A stretch of 64,000 nt of DNA from Rhynochetos jubatus (Eukaryota > Chordata > Aves > Eurypygiformes > Rhynochetidae), in NCBI GenBank assembly GCA_027574665.1, contig CM050655.1, positions 2,170,001-2,234,000 of the forward strand, written 5' to 3'. A program made the position numbers and the translations under genes. Positions within the stretch are counted from its first letter, which is position 1. Every line of letters begins with the position of its first letter. Positions 62,195 to 64,000 of the stretch are shown here, piece by piece. Below the pieces are notes generated by a model that saw nothing but the letters and a program-made list of their open reading frames with translations, had not been told where the DNA came from and did not search any database.

Positions 62195-64000
62195 TGACAG
62201 TGGTTTCAAGCTCAATTAACTCTTTTATGAAAAATTCAGAGGATGCAGTTAGTGCCTCTTTGGAGTATATTTCATCCTCTGAGAATTTGCTTTGGTTGTT
62301 TAAGTTTCCTTTGAAGGGCCCAAGTGGTAATGGGCCTGGTGGTAGTGGGAGGTTTTCTTGCTTGCTTTTATTTTAAGGAGTGTACATCATTAATGTAAGA
62401 ATTTATTTAAACAGAGACAATACAGGAATTCAAACTCCCATGTACATGTATGAACGATCAGTGTGTAAGGAATAGGATTAAGGAGTGAAATTAGTCAGGA
62501 TATTGATGAAAGCTTATACACTCCTGAATGGTGTTATGTTAGGTAACATTTTTCATGTTAATTATACGCAGCGTTTGAAAGTTTTCACTTTCTTCGGCTG
62601 AATTATGTCATCTGGGTAGAGTTGGCTCCCAGTCTGCATACTCAATTGAAAAGAAAGTTCATCTTGTCCAGGGAATGCTTGCTTAGCACTCTATACTCAT
62701 GACTTAGTGTTATTACCACCACTATTTTCTGCAATAAAGACATAACTATATAGTTCAGCTAATTTGTAATATAAGAAATTACCATTAATGATATTCAGAA
62801 TACCTTAGAACAGTTTAAAAAAATTTTAGCTGAAGAAGAGATACATATCCAGCTCGCTTATGTCCCCTGATGAGTAAGGGAAAATAACACCCAAGACAGT
62901 AGAGAACACAATGCAGATATGAAACCTGTGACAGCATCTGAGGTCCCTCTGATTAGACTGTAAATTGAAGGTTCACCCAATTCACTGCAAATTACTGTGA
63001 TTATTGTGTTTCTATCCAAGGAGGGAATGATTTGCTAGATGGGAATCCAGGGAAATCTTCTCACTCTCCTTTACTTTCCTCATTCCCTTTCAGTCCAGAA
63101 GCTGGTTTGTTTCATCACATGCATTATACAAATATATTAATCCATCTAACACTGATACACACTTTTAAATTAGATATTCTTTGTGTTGATGTACAAACTA
63201 AAACCTGCTCTGTTGATACATCCTGGGCATATTGGTCAGGTTCTTTCTTTTAAACTCAGACTAAATTTTTCATCTCAAGGTTGCAACCTGGGGTGCTCAA
63301 ACTTAGTTGTCTAATGAACTCGTTGTGATTAAAGAGAAGTTCAGCTTTATGATTTAGCAGTGAATTGTTTTTCCCTTCTGGCATTCATGACATTTCACCC
63401 AAAGCTGGCAGAAACATGGCACAGATAGGTAGTTTAATAATAATTCTGCCTCTTAAGGCCCTTGTCTGATTGGGAAGGTTGTACTGGATTTCAGCATCCT
63501 AAGACTTAAGCTTGTACTGAATCTGTGGTCCTAAATTTTGTCTGGAAGTGAGTTCAAAACTCAGCCTAATCTGGGATTGCACAATGCTTCTGAAGCTCAT
63601 ATTTAGGTATGCTTTTTGGTTTTAATTAACATGATGCAGGCACCGAACTATTTCTTTCACACAGTCATCTAGTTTGTTTTAAATTATTTTTCTACCACCA
63701 TTAAGGAAAGGTGCTGGTTTTATGTTGAAGCGCCAGCAGTAGATGATACCTTGTGCAGTTTTACCAGGTCATTGAAACTGTGTAACCCCATGGAGAGCCA
63801 AAGTTACTCTGTGTAGTCAACAGCAGAGTTTGTCCAAAACTGGAATATGATGGTTATTAAACTGGAACTACATTTTCATGCACAAACACCAGAAAAATTA
63901 AACCAATAGCACTTTTGCATTTTAAAATTTTGACACATTCTTTTGTTAATAGCTTGTTTCTTTCTGATTTAGTCCAGTTTATGAAACCGAGCAGCGTATT
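62195..64000. other. Non-coding stretch, no gene seen
   Basis: AT-rich with frames of 60-73 codons only and no recognised repeat up to the window end. Confidence 0.5.

Noticed and set aside
1-64000. CRISPR array, operon, phage or other prokaryotic system
   Set aside because: CR1 LINEs, the avian LTR, low gene density and AT-rich non-coding composition show vertebrate nuclear DNA; no regularly spaced repeats or gene clusters are present.

Overview
The window looks like gene-poor nuclear DNA from a bird, probably a neoavian. It is AT-rich and intergenic or intronic. Five or six CR1 LINE fragments of avian type are present, three of them with the familiar C-rich bird CR1 3' end. There is also a solo LTR of a widespread avian endogenous retrovirus type. 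No host protein-coding exon, rRNA or tRNA could be supported. Every open frame above about 150 codons lies in or opposite a CR1 copy.

Layout. Positions 1-37,700 are unique-looking sequence with scattered low-complexity tracts (poly-A at 20,831, TTTG tracts near 16,151 and 18,985, a CA-rich tract near 34,893). Several islands there differ from their surroundings by dense CpGs or clustered homeodomain-type TAAT cores: 6,549-6,860, 8,990-9,335, 23,646-23,917 and 28,156-28,528. A pair of X-box-like motifs lies at 33,367 and 33,433. Between 37,700 and 61,200 lie the recognisable mobile elements: CR1 at 37,701-38,710 (-), 39,782-39,975 (-), 48,365-48,885 (-), 55,024-55,297 (-), 56,625-56,856 (+) and 60,480-61,202 (+). 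The solo LTR at 56,857-57,427 abuts the fifth CR1 piece and was probably inserted into it. Positions 61,210-64,000 are again unique, with one CpG-rich patch at 62,006-62,189.

Interpretation. The pattern of no exons, old and moderately young CR1s, and CpG-retaining or TAAT-rich islands in AT-rich DNA fits a gene desert or very large intron holding regulatory elements of a neighbouring developmental gene. That is inference: conservation cannot be tested from one sequence. I found no sign of a new multi-gene system. The most useful leads are the CpG/TAAT islands, the paired X-box motifs, and a few perfect palindromes and hairpins.
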